From positions 49,615,554-49,679,553 of the forward strand of contig OX485803.1 of the NCBI GenBank assembly GCA_950295325.1: DNA of 64,000 nt, written 5' to 3'. The first letter of the stretch is position 1, and each line of letters opens with the position of its first letter. This document shows positions 35,401 through 46,724 of the stretch, piece after piece. Under the pieces are notes generated by a model. That model ran no database searches and had not been told where the DNA came from. It saw only the letters and a list, made by a program, of their open reading frames with translations. Made by a program: the position numbers and the translations under genes. The stretch is from Polytrichum commune. Lineage: Eukaryota > Streptophyta > Polytrichopsida > Polytrichales > Polytrichaceae.

Positions 35401-38400
35401 GCTGATCTTAGAATGAAGACTGACAAAAATGAACCTGTTTCTAACCCACCCAGAATTCATTTGCTAGAGAACAAAAGGGAAATAAACCAAAGTGCAGCAA
35501 GGAAAGAGAGGCTGCTACAACCATTACCCCTTCTAAAACCAACACCCAAACCTTTGCACTCTAAGTACATAGTGCTGTTGAGAATGTCCACCACCGCAAC
35601 ACCAGGCTCCCGTGTTGGTTTTAGTATTTAGGTCAACTGCCAATTAAACTTTGAGCTTTTTGAATACAGAATTCAAATAAGACATGCTTTTGGTGCACTG
35701 GAAGCCCCTGTCAATTGCTAGCAAGAATCTTCTTCTTCTTTTTTAATTCCTAATAATAATATCTATACTCAGTGCTTAAGTGGACGGTTTTAGCATCATC
35801 TAAGGTTAGCAGGCCTAATTCGGTTACTTATCTTAACCAGACACCTGTATCTGATTGGCAGCTGTTTAAGTGCAGATCTAAGAACTGACACCAGAAACAC
35901 ATGTGTTTAAAAGGGATGGACTGGGTTCTTATGACTACCTGTCAGTGAAATTTGATAATTCATGACAAGTAGAGATTTGCTCCAAAACTTTCCAGGATTT
36001 CTCTGGCTTCTCCAGATATATTCGCGGACACACATAGAAATTCAACCTCGCAAATCCAAGTAGCATTGGGTGGCAACACAGCAAAAAGTATTGAAACAAG
36101 GCCCATCCACCTTAGCCTAGTATAACTCAGCATGGCGCGAAGTGAAAAATTTACCAGAAATCAATCCCAAGCAAGCTTGCCATGATTGTCGGCTCATGGG
36201 GACTGTCAATGTCAAAACTCTCCATCGTTTCCTCTTTGAATACCACAATGTCCTCATCATCACTGTCCTGTTCCGAAGAACTTTTCAAAGCTCCCTCTTC
36301 CGAGCCTTCACAAATATCCTCCAACTCAGGAAGGAATGGCTTTCTCTTGTAACGAAACCCTCGCCTTGGAAACTCTTTGAGCCTAATTCCTTCGACCACA
36401 CCATCCGTGTCATCACAGCTTATGAATGATGACAGAAGATCAACCGGTCTTCGTATAAGCTGACAAAATACAACATGTAGATAATGGATTACTGAATGAT
36501 TTACTGGTATTCCTCACATCTCTAATTACACAATATCACCTCAAATGCACCTCTAAATTACTAGGATAAGCGGGCCTAATTTGGTTACTTATCCTAATTG
36601 AACACTATATTTGAGTGATGTGTGTAATATGTGTGGATCTAAGAACAGACACTAAAAAGGCATTATGTGTTTAAAAGAGATTGGACTATATGCCCAAAAT
36701 TTGTTCATTATTCTAGGTTCAATGGTCAAAAGAGTGGGGGGGGGGTGCTACATGATGATTTAGGATTAAAGAGAATCTTCACTTTGATTGTCGTATGAGC
36801 TCCAAAACTTATAAGGAGAATGACTACTGCCTAGATTTGGATTTGCTAATCATCTCGTACTCATCGCGTGTTTAGTGTCCTAGGAGAAGTGGGTGCAGAG
36901 CTGAAAGTGTCCGTTTTAGGCCCACTTATCTTACAGTACCAAACAAATCTGAAGGTGTACTTGAAGCCAACTTGTCCATAAGGGAAGCCAATAGACTTAC
37001 ATGTGGTAGTTTTACACCTTATCATGGTTTGCAAGTGGTTGCATGTTCTTGCCACCATTTGGAGGCCGTTTCATGAACAAGATTTATTAGCACAATTTAA
37101 TTATTTGTGAGGCATAAAAAACCTTTTCCCATTACTTGGATTACCAACATATACTACAAGACTTTGTGCACATCCATTGAGATCAATGTTCTCAGATATG
37201 TGCTCAAGGATTTGATAGTCTTTTTCTACCAAAGAATCTGATCCAGCCTTTACTTACTGGAAATGTGAACATCGCTACCGCCATGATAAGCATGATTGTC
37301 AAGAAAATAGCCAACACATCTCTTGATGGATGGATGAGAGCCTGCACACAATTATTCACAATCACCAGACACTTAAATTTGGTCCATCACCACATTTTTT
37401 GTACGTATCATCAAAGTCACTAGATAAAGGAACGACATTAGATGGCTCAAAAAGAGAATTTAGAATGGATGCTCCAGCAAACAATTTGGAATTCAAAAAC
37501 CAGATTGTTTCAAAGAGGCAGGAAGATCTTACTTTACCTTAAAAAGGATAACAAACATCAGAAAAACTCCAAGACAAATAAGTGTTCCCTGCATTTGGGA
37601 AAAAGCACTATGTTATAACCTCAAAGAGGTGCATTAGTTCAAAATGAGAAAGGACTCCAGTATACTCTGACAAGAAAATTCCATCCACTTACTTTATTAA
37701 GTAATAATCTACTAAGCCAAGAACAAACAAACTCTTAAACAGTAGTGCAGCTTTTGTGCTGGTTCAAGTAACTCACATAGGTTACACGAAATCGTTGCTC
37801 AATGTCCTCAACATCATCGTCCTGGTCCTCAGGTGGGAATGGCCTAGTAAAATATGCAAGAGCAAAGCTTGCAATTGACGGCGCTAGAGCAACCAAGACA
37901 ATGTACCGATCCGCATCTGGCTCTAGAAAGACCTCATAAATCTGTTTTTGATCAAAACAGGTTAAAGTCACCTCAAAGACCTGATCATTGAAAAACTTAA
38001 TTGAGTAAATTGATGCCCCTCTTCGCAGAGTGCATAGTAGGTTTATTGACCTATTGTGGGCACTTTCCAACTCCATAGACAAATTTTGGCTGTTGGATCA
38101 TATCGAGAATTGCCTCATCCGGTTAGCGTTTGCAATGAATAACGAAAATCATCATTTCAACCTTCAGAATCAGAGTAGATATGCAAAACTTAAAAGAGGT
38201 CAAAGTGAAGATTCTCTCTTTTAAGTGATCACATAGGCCCTCCCAATGTGTTAACTATTGAACCTAGAATGGCGTCAATATTTTGAGCACATAGTCCAAT
38301 CTCATCATACCAAATTTCATTTTGGTGTCCATTCTCCAGTACAAGCTTTGATGTATACCACTCAAATATAGGTGTCCAATTAAAAAGAGTGACCACATTA

Positions 38401-40479
38401 AGGACAAACACCTTAATGAGGCTTTGCTAGTCTAGAATGAATGTCAATACTATATCTAAAGAACTTTAACTACACATACACAGAGCATCAGAAGGCAGAT
38501 TTGACATACCAAGACAAACATGGCACCGCTCAGTCCAACTTGAGCTTTTATGACACCCATTGCCGTTCCTCGATAGTCCCCAAAACTTTGCAGCCTGCAC
38601 AAAGTGATGCATCAATCTGCTAAGTTTTGATTTCAGCTAAACAAAAAATGAAGCCCTGTTTTTTGGTAAGAGGACTAATTTTGCATAGAAATCAACCGGC
38701 CGTTGCTTTTCAGTCTGTGGTTCATTAACAGTAGATTGTGAGCTTTGATAAAGTGAAAAAACTAGGGTGGGGCTATTTTTGTGCAACCAACTACTACTGC
38801 TCTGTACACAAAATACAAGACACTTACGTGGTGATAATTGTGCCCGTGTCAATGTAGCTGTCCCCGCCTACGCCAAGAGTAAAATACACACACAGCTACC
38901 TTTCCAAACCAACATACCGCAATAATTGATTAGTCTTTGGTGTCACAAAAACTCATCCGACATGCTGTTTGGGGACTGACATGCTGTTTGGCTCATAAGC
39001 TTCCTTTATCTTCTAGCATTTGAAAAGAACTTACAATCTGTGAATTGTGTGTTTGAAACCTCTGATAACCACATGGAGGCATGATTGTTCATGTGTACAG
39101 TAAAAATCCAGACAGAGAAATGGAGATATAGCAGTTTGGGAAGAAACTATAACTTACAAGCCAAAACGAGGGAGGCACAGCTCCACTGAGTGTCATCCAA
39201 ACCTGAAAGTGAAACAGCAGAAAACTAATTGACTGCTCAGAATTCCAAGTGAAAACCCAACCTTCGAAGAGATAGGACCGACAAGAATCCTCATACCATA
39301 ACTGGTGAAGACAATGAAAGCATGGGGTATACTTCAATTTGGAGAGTAATCCTTCAACGCACAAGAAATTACAGTCATCCTTTCACTCATTATGACTTTT
39401 TGTCAGGGGCTCGTGCTCTACAATTTGTCATTGGTTGTTTTGCATACAATTCCACTTGTGATGGTGCATGCTTGTCAGAGATAGTGTTTGAATTTGAGTG
39501 AAGAGCAACCTATTTCGTGAGGTTCATTGGGGTCAAACTAATTTTAGCACCTCTTGGTATGCCCAAATGAGTTTGACCCCCTTCAATGAGCTGATATAGA
39601 CTGTTTTCATCAAAAATCATCCACCCTACTTCCAAGCATCCACCAAAAACTTACTATAACTCAGAAGCTTGTCCAAATACAAGGTTGGGAATTGAGTTGT
39701 GTCGTTTTATTACCATACTGTAACCGAATAAGTGAAGGGTGGCACCGATGCAGATGGTGACCCAAGGTGGGTAGAAGTTGTAGAGAAAGCCGGAAAGAAG
39801 ACCTAAAACTGACCCAAAATCTTTAGCAGCGCCCACATCATCTGTCTGTTCTTGTGTGTAGTGAAGAACGGCCTTCAGGTGCTCACTGTACACTGCGTAT
39901 GTGTAGGTTAGGCCTCCACATGCCTGTCATCAACCGTAAAAAAATTATAAAATCTCTTGTCACACATTTGTCAGCATGTTGGTCCACAAATCAGTTTGCG
40001 GTTGGAATAATAGTGTAAATAGAAGATAAATTTGATTTACACCATAAAAATATCTGAAGCTATCTTGACACAGGGCAACAGCCACATGTATACAGTATAT
40101 CCTTGTAGTGTTACAGCTTTTGAGTTTCAGCCTTGTAGTGGTGTAACACAAGTACTTAGAGCTGTTGTTAACCAGACATCAGAAAGACAAATGTCATAAA
40201 AGTAGATACTCCGAGAAGACTCGGACAATAAACTAGAGAGGGAAGCAACAGTCACCAAGAATTCACAAGAGAACAACACCAACCATCACTGGAAACACCT
40301 AGATCTTGCTTTATGCCTAATCATAAATTCTACAGTTCAGGTTACATGATTAGCAAGGCGCAATTTGAAACTCCAGAGGATGAATTTTGAAATATCAATC
40401 TTACCAACTGGATCATGTTGGCAGAGAGGCCAAGCCAACGATCCACTTGAGGCACACATGTCCTCCTGTCGTAATCCAT
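32403..40479 (-). CDS. Nodulin-like / major-facilitator membrane protein, 14 exons
   Basis: Predicted multi-pass carrier of the nodulin-like (MFS, MCH1-related) family, 578 residues; the substrate is not known. Coding exons: 40479-40405, 39923-39714, 39202-39158, 38895-38828, 38594-38510, 37941-37777, 37588-37538, 37341-37258, 36459-36155, 34803-34737, 34612-34536, 33792-33689, 33542-33413, 32673-32403. All junctions are GT-AG and the phase is kept throughout. Family marks: RWLGLSANMIQ at the start, GGLTYTYAVYSEHLK, AKDFGSVLGLLSGFLYNFYPPW (residues about 50-75), YRGTAMGVIKAQVGLSGAMF (about 137-157), an acidic cytoplasmic loop (about 262-360), GGGSGLAIINNFAQ, WGYPRPFCLLIAQLLM, and EVFGLHHFATLYK then VGVLYDK near the C-terminus. 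Length and order match intact plant homologues. The 5' side shows an acceptor-like TTTTGCAG ten bases before the ATG, so a 5' UTR intron is likely. The large introns are filled with repeats. Confidence 0.93.
32860..33060 (-). repeat. F1 dispersed repeat in intron 13
   Basis: It carries the complements of GGTTCAATCATTAAC, CATTCTAGGTTCAAT and related F1 blocks. Confidence 0.6.
33885..34215 (+). repeat. F1 dispersed repeat in intron 11
   Basis: Starts TAAGGTAGACATCCCTTATT and carries CTACATTTGAGTGGTATGTG, GTTGGATTGTGTGCTCAAAA, ACCACTCTAGGCTCAA and ATCTGGATTTGCCAACCATC. It is one of the most complete copies. Confidence 0.75.
34980..35205. repeat. F3 inverted-repeat element in intron 9
   Basis: The left arm ATGCATGCTTGGAGGTAGTG pairs with the right arm ACACTACCTCCACACATGCA. 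A second copy lies at 39432-39660 in intron 2; the two share TTTTAGCACCT-CTGG-AT-CC and AATGAGTTTGACCC. Confidence 0.7.
35805..36060 (+). repeat. F1 dispersed repeat in intron 9
   Basis: GCAGGCCTAATTCGGTTACT, TATCTGATTGG and ACATGTGTTTAAAAGGGATG align with the copies in introns 8 and 11. Confidence 0.7.
36560..36895 (+). repeat. F1 dispersed repeat in intron 8
   Basis: GGGCCTAATTTGGTTACTTA, ATATTTGAGTGATGTGTG, GAGATTGGACTATATGCCCA and GATTTGGATTTGCTAATCAT are the diagnostic blocks. A G run lies at 36737-36745. Confidence 0.75.
38085..38420 (-). repeat. F1 dispersed repeat in intron 5
   Basis: The reverse strand shows the F1 blocks ACACCTATATTTGAGTGGTA, GAGATTGGACTATGTGCTCA and CCATTCTAGGTTCAATAG. 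Confidence 0.75.
39432..39660. repeat. F3 inverted-repeat element in intron 2
   Basis: The arms are GGTGCATGCTTGTCAGAGAT on the left and CCCTACTTCCAAGCATCCAC on the right. The centre is shared with 34980-35205. Confidence 0.65.
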
Positions 40480-42030
40480 TGCTAGACTGCAAAACCGCCA
40501 ATAGTTGTATCCAAGCCTCTGTAAGCCAATTTGGCAAAATCGACCACGACATCAAAATTCCAGCACATTTTCATTAGGACAAGGAATTTGTTCCCAAAAC
40601 CAACCCTAAATCCCTCCCTGTAGATTACATTTTCATCAGTGGATATTTTTTCCACGGCTTGTGACATCCGGAAGAAGCTCAGAACGCCACAGTGACCTCT
40701 CCGTTGCACCAAATTTTCCCTCAGAAATAAGCAAAGAGTCTCAAACTCTCGTCACCGAATTGTGATAGGCATTTCACTACTATTGTCCCATCCCAGGTAA
40801 TGGGTAATCCTCCCATCAGCAGATTTGTAACTATGAATTTTCTCAGCTTCTCTTTCTTATCGATTAGGGCACTTGATTACTGGTGGGCCATGGGTGCACT
40901 GGCTAGCGCAGACGGTCATTTTTAAAAAAAAAGAAAAAAAAAACACACAGCGCACTACTCACCACAATTCAAACACCCAATCTCTAGTCTGAAGGAGATT
41001 GTTATTGCAACGCCATAGCCATCTGTCCCAATCTTTCAAACTTGAGCTCTCTCTCCAATTTCCCCCGAAAATTCAAATGGCCTCCGAAACACCATCATCC
41101 CAGATGTAATCCCCCTCCTCCTCCTCATCGCCATCGCCTACATCATCTTCCCGACATCATCATCCCCTACATCGTTTCACTTATACGCAGCTGCATTAAG
41201 CTCGCTAACTTATGCCCACCGCCACACAATCCTAGTCCAATTGGAGCTAGTCGGCACCGAATCGAAACTTAGGATGAAACTGCGAAGCTCAAAACCCTCT
41301 CTCAACACATTTCTGCTGCAGGATCGCCCATTCATCGACCTGATCCTCCCTCCGGCTCTGTCGCCCTTCAATCAGCGAGATTCTGCAGCACCTTGCCAGA
41401 TTGTCCTCCCACGAACTCCAACCAAAAATCCCACGCTTAGTTCTAACTTACTCTGGTCGAAGAGTAGGAGTCCACTCTCCAGCTTGCATCTAATTTGATT
41501 CCGTGACGACAAGCTGAAGCTGAGTCAGTCACCGGAAACTTCTTAGTCCACACTAAGTAGTGAGCTCCGAATTAACACTAGAATTCTAGATCTGGAAACA
41601 CCAACTTCCGGCGGCACCAGATCTAAGTTAGACAACCTTGGCATGCGAAGATGCGCAGCGATATTTAAACTTACTCAGCCGCCCTATGGATTGATTGATG
41701 TGGGCAACTTAGCAACCCTGATCGCCGGATAAGGGGCAAACTGATCAGATGAAGATGAAGATTAGGACGCTCTCCCTGAGGTTGCAGGCTATGTTTGGGA
41801 AGCGAACTGGAAACTCTAACACTAACTTGGTCTCGTTTTGAGTCTTGAGGCAGGCTTGGTGGTCTTTGGAACTTGGGGAGACCTCATCAGTAAGTTAGCC
41901 TTTTCTTTGTTGACTTTTGCTGTGTGACTTTGTTATAAACTTAACTAACTTCTGTTACTTCTTCATTCAATCAAGCTTACTTTTTGTGGACGCGCTCGAA
42001 CTTCAACTGATGCGATGGATGGTTCCATGG
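40480..42030. other. 5' flank of the nodulin-like gene; pyrimidine-rich stretch
   Basis: Probably contains the promoter and 5' UTR of the minus-strand gene. A plus-strand frame without an ATG is open from about 41044 to 41498 and has a hydrophobic run (VIPLLLLIAIAYIIF). No homologue comes to mind, so I do not call it a gene. CTC and CAT triplet runs lie at 41110-41170. Confidence 0.35.
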
Positions 42031-42039
42031 CCAGGCAGG

Positions 42040-42850
42040 AAGTAAGGAATGTGGGTGTTATTTGGTTCGTTTTTCATGTTCTCCAACTTCTACCGATTAG
42101 ATTTACACCACAAATCTCGAGTGGCATTAGCAAATCTACAACCACACATCTAGCAAAATCAGATTGAGAATCGGACGTCCCTTGATTTAGTTATAGTTAT
42201 TGGAAGTGCATGTTTGTCGATTTTTTAATTGGATACATACAGTAGGTCCTCCCAGTTGCAGTCACTACACTGAATATACCAATTAGTGGGGGTGGTACTA
42301 ATTCATGTCGCATGCACAATCTAGCCAAATCACAAAGACACTGAGGGTTGAAATTGCTATTGAGTGATACTAAATTCATGACGACGGTAGATTCTATATT
42401 CATTTACCATAGATTTCAAGAAAGTTAGCGTGTGCTTGTGATTAGTGCATGCCACATGCTTGTTAGTGAATAGTTCCAAGTGCCAACACTTTTAGTGCGT
42501 AGTGCCAAGTGTTGGTACTAAAGTGAATAGTACCAAGTGCTAGTACTTTCACGCCAAGTGCCAATACTTTCATGCCAAGTGTCAAGATGAACAGCTTCCT
42601 ATATCTCTTGGTGAAACTAGTTCATAGTGTAAAGGAATTCAGTATCACCTTCACTAGTTTCCCATGCTCACTCATTGGTATATTTAATGTATTGAGTATA
42701 GAGTAGTTATTAACATTTGAAGACATAGTCCAATCTCTTCTAAAATTGTGTCTTGTGATGCTTGCTCTTTGATCCTCCCCAAACCACATACCAATCAAAT
42801 CTAGGGGTCTGATTAAGAAAATGAACCACTTAAGATCCATCTACCGTAGG
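42040..42850. repeat. Duplicated flank, copy 1 (matches 51950-52270)
   Basis: GTGGGTGTTATTTGGTTCGT, TCCAACTTCTACC and GGTCCTCCCAGTTG match 51957-52115. GATGCTTGCTCTTTGATC and ACATACCAATCAAATCTAGG match 52195-52240. Between them copy 1 has an extra block of about 0.4 kb (42260-42690), which includes short CCAAGTGCCAA-ACTTT repeats at 42470-42590. Confidence 0.75.
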
Positions 42851-43291
42851 TGTAATTTAAGCCTCATAGTATCAAAGATGTGTTGTTTTTTTTTTTTTTC
42901 AAGTGGGATGTGTGAGACCATGGAGGAGAGGAGATGTGAATAGGGTTCATGTCGGTTCCTGATGAGAGTGACGTAAGCAAATACGTACATGCATTTAAGT
43001 AAGCTCTGATCGAAGTACTTAAAACTAGGCTTGTTTCTACTCTATGTATAGATTTTCTGCAGTATAAATTAAGTATGCAAAAACATAGGCCCCCAGGGTC
43101 ATGCTTATGCGAAACTAGGACGACTGTGACATGAAGGCATTTTTTCTATGCACAGTTGCTTGAGTCAAGTCAATAGGAACTTGTGCCAGTCAAATGTTGT
43201 GGGAGTGAGATTCACACTCATAATAAAATCTTTAGTGGGAAAGAATAGAAATAAAAGAAAAAATGAATGTCATTTTATGCGAGATGATTAT

Positions 43292-43593
43292 GGGCTCATT
43301 CACATGTACCTAAGGGTCTCAAGTTCTAGGTCCCAAGTATGATATGGATGTCTACATGGCAACACTTTTTGGAGGTGAGCTTGGGACTTGGGTTGAGAGT
43401 TGGGTTGAGCAAAAACCTTGACCCAATTTTCAATACAAGTCCCATGAATATCTCTGCATAAATAATAAAGATCTAACTTTAATGATAATTAACCATTTTT
43501 TAATGGTTTCTAAAGGTTCAAAACTTGGGACTTTGCCTCCATGTTAGGCCTTGCTAACACGGGTGGGACTTGGGACCCCATGTGAACTGGCCC
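43292..43593. mobile_element. PIF/Harbinger-type MITE, 302 bp
   Basis: One end is GGGCTCATTCACATG and the complement of the other is GGGCCAGTTCACATGGGG, next to TAT and TAA. The interior (GACTTTGCCTCCATGTTAGG, TTGACCCAATTTTCAATACA) is the inverted counterpart of 17960-18365. Confidence 0.75.
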
Positions 43594-46500
43594 TAAGTTA
43601 GTCATTAATATACATTGTCGAGACATGCATAGGTTTAGTGTCTAGATTAGTAGGTGGTTCAATATTGAAGAAAAAAAGACAAATATAGATTAAGGGACAC
43701 AATAAAAAGTTTAGAGGATTTATGACAATCATTGTTCTACAATGATTTGGATTTAATGTTATAATGACCACCTATTATAACATATGTATATATAGATATG
43801 TGAAATTGTTATAAAAGGTTGGAAAATTGGTGTTAGTCCCTAGGGGGTGGACTCTTCATACCACATGCGCACTAACACAAGTGTAAGAAGGGCTATCATT
43901 TGAGGCATTAGCGTACATAGTATATATAAGGGAGAGGTGTTGTTTTTTCTAGTGTGTATATTTAAGAAGGGTACTAAGAATTTTGAAGTAAAGGTAGATG
44001 TACAAAAGGGGGGCCTAAGGTTTAGAGGAAAATTTGACAAGAGATGCATTTGCTTCATCCAATTTGCAAGATCATCCATTGTTATCGTATGATAACAGTC
44101 CTCAATGACTATCATGTTCATTTTTGATAGGATTTGTCTTTGGGTTATAGGTTTTTACAAACTGGAGGCTCTTGGACGGCATAGGTTACCCTGAGTTTCT
44201 CTCTCCGGATTGTGGCTAAGTTATTGTGCTCTAGTCTTTGTGTGTTTGGTGCAATTGTTGAATTGCATCCTATGGATGAAAATCTAATCAATGACTTTCT
44301 CATTGGAAAATGAAAGTGGATTTACATGTAATAAGGGCCTATTTAAGTCATGATTTGTGTTTTGTATATGTAGTGGAAACATTTATCACATTCACGTGAA
44401 AAACTTCGTATAAATACATGACTCTATTTTCTAACTTGCCATTAGTACGTGTACATTTGTTTTTCTCCAGAAAGTTCCCGTATATAGGGGATCACAATGA
44501 CCCATGCACGTCATTTAGGCATCCAATGAAGAGTCCGCCCCCGGGGCATTAGTCACACTATTTAGTGTGAGCCTATTTAGTGCAGTGACTTATGTTGAGA
44601 GGGAAAAAAGGGTACACGAGTCATTGTTGGTCCTTCAGTATGCTATGGCAGCTAAGTTGCTCTTATCAACTTACTAGAGCAGGCCCGGACCATCACATGG
44701 TCATGAGGGCTTCCCAGTACAAACTGTTGACCCATAGACATCGCATGTGACCGTAGCTTGAAAATGATGCAACACCCAATGAGCGAGCATGGTGCACATG
44801 GAATTTATCTGAAAAGGTGCCCAAACTCAAAGCAGCTTATAGAGGTATGAAGCTTCGGAGCCCATCTCCTTCAATCACATCCAAAGCAGACATTTCTTTG
44901 GGAATTGCCAATATCTAGTATGTGTTCCAATCAACAATGACTGATATAGACTGGATAAGCGATGGGACACAATTAGGCTATTTTTGTGGGCAGAAAATGG
45001 AAGAGATTGGAGGTCAGCACCAAATTTAGCTCTGCTAATTTTCTGGCTTAGTGAATGCTCCCAAGTGTCCCTAATTTCCAGTGAGCTTAGGGTTTCAAAG
45101 ACATTGATTACAGTAGTCACTGGTGAAAATTAGTAATTTAGGCTGAGGGAGTCAGATTCTCCTTTCCTGAATCTGCTCCAGAATTTACTCAAGCTTGTCC
45201 AGGTATTCATCCGCAAGTACAGATATGGGCATGCATCCAGTTCGGTGGACTGGGCCTACTGGAATCGGTGCATAAATTCTGAGTACTTTACTTGCTCTAC
45301 CTATTTACTGACATCCCTCACCTAGCCTGTCAGGTACTAAGAGGACATAAAGTTACATACCTACTATTTGAAAAGCAAGTTCAATAACTGCACCACAATA
45401 AGTTACAAATGGCTCACAACATGAAAAGGGACTTTGGCTCACAACATGAAAAACATGAAAAACATATCCAGCGCCTCATTCAGTATACCCAACTTACTTG
45501 AGGTTAAAAGCACTTGTCACCCACGCGTCTTGACCAAATCTACTGACATCGTTTAATATCAATTATATATTTCCGTTATACATTGAATGCGAGCCCTCTA
45601 AAAGTCTCCCAGGAACTCACATATTTGGTTTTACCATCACATTTGTAGATATAGAGCATAGGTAGTCATCAATCACTACACAATCGTAGCTGTGTCTTGA
45701 AGACAATGATCATGAGTAATAGGGGGGCCACAATTGTTTTCTCAAACACAAGGCGAAGTTGCAAAGTCATGAATTTGGCTTCTACTCCATGTAACTTAAA
45801 ATGTATGCCTTGCGCAAATTTGAAAGTCCCTCCCTGATTTTTCTGCATTTATAGAGATTGTTGCAGAGATAATTTCCCAATATCCAATCATTAAAAAAAT
45901 AAAAATAAAAACTAAACTGAATTGGCCAAGTCAACCATTAATGTGGTTATCAGACTGTACCACAATTGCTTCAAAAGAAATGCACCACCAGTCTAATAAT
46001 CCTATCATATGTTGATTTTATCAGATATCAAATTTGCAAATATCTGTTGGCAACCCCATGGTTAGTGCCAGAAACCTGATTTACTTCTTACACACAAACC
46101 AATACAAATGTCTCCTCAACTCGTAAATTCAAAGTGCTGGGCGTTTCCAAGAAACAAGCAAGTAATAACAGTGGCCCTACTTGATATGTGCAAATCCTAA
46201 TGTGCAAATATGACCGGCATTTCAATCAAATTGATGCAGGCCAGAAAGAAAAACATCAACAACATTATCATTGAATCCTTGAATCAAGAGAGAACACTTG
46301 AGTGCAGTCATAATGCACCCAACAAGGGATGACGTGGTCACATTGAAGCTGTACAACATTTTCATCATAGTCTTTGTTAACTGGCGCCGTTTCTGATTCA
46401 AATCTTCTAAGTATGACTTTGCTCCCTTCGTTCTGCTCAAGGACTTGGAAAAGTACGAGGATAACAGAATACATGGGAATTTTGAGAAGTTTATATTTGT

Positions 46501-46724
46501 GTCCATCTTCCTCACCTTGACTATACTACCTTTAAGAAACCAAGAATATTTGCAGTGGCAATTTTTATTACTCAGTGTGACATACCTGCAAACATGAAAT
46601 ACACCATTCCATTAGCTAACATTCATGAAGACCTCCCAAATTATGATGGAGGAAAATTTTAACAGATTACATATTCATAATAATTGAAAGTACTCATCAT
46701 GCAAAAGTGGGATTGAGAGTGTGC
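43594..46724. other. Intergenic stretch downstream of the transaldolase gene
   Basis: No gene is recognised. The last few hundred bases probably hold the transaldolase 3' UTR. A short ACTATTTAGTGTGAGCCTATTTAGTG near 44558 recalls the F2 MITE ends. The minus-strand ORF at 46222-46515 has no family match and no supporting context. Confidence 0.4.

Noticed and set aside
41044-41498. Open plus-strand frame with a hydrophobic segment
   Set aside because: It has no in-frame ATG near its start, no family resemblance, and the region is a pyrimidine-rich leader or promoter.
46222-46515. Minus-strand ORFs just after the transaldolase gene
   Set aside because: No splice connection or family match; probably chance frames near the 3' UTR.
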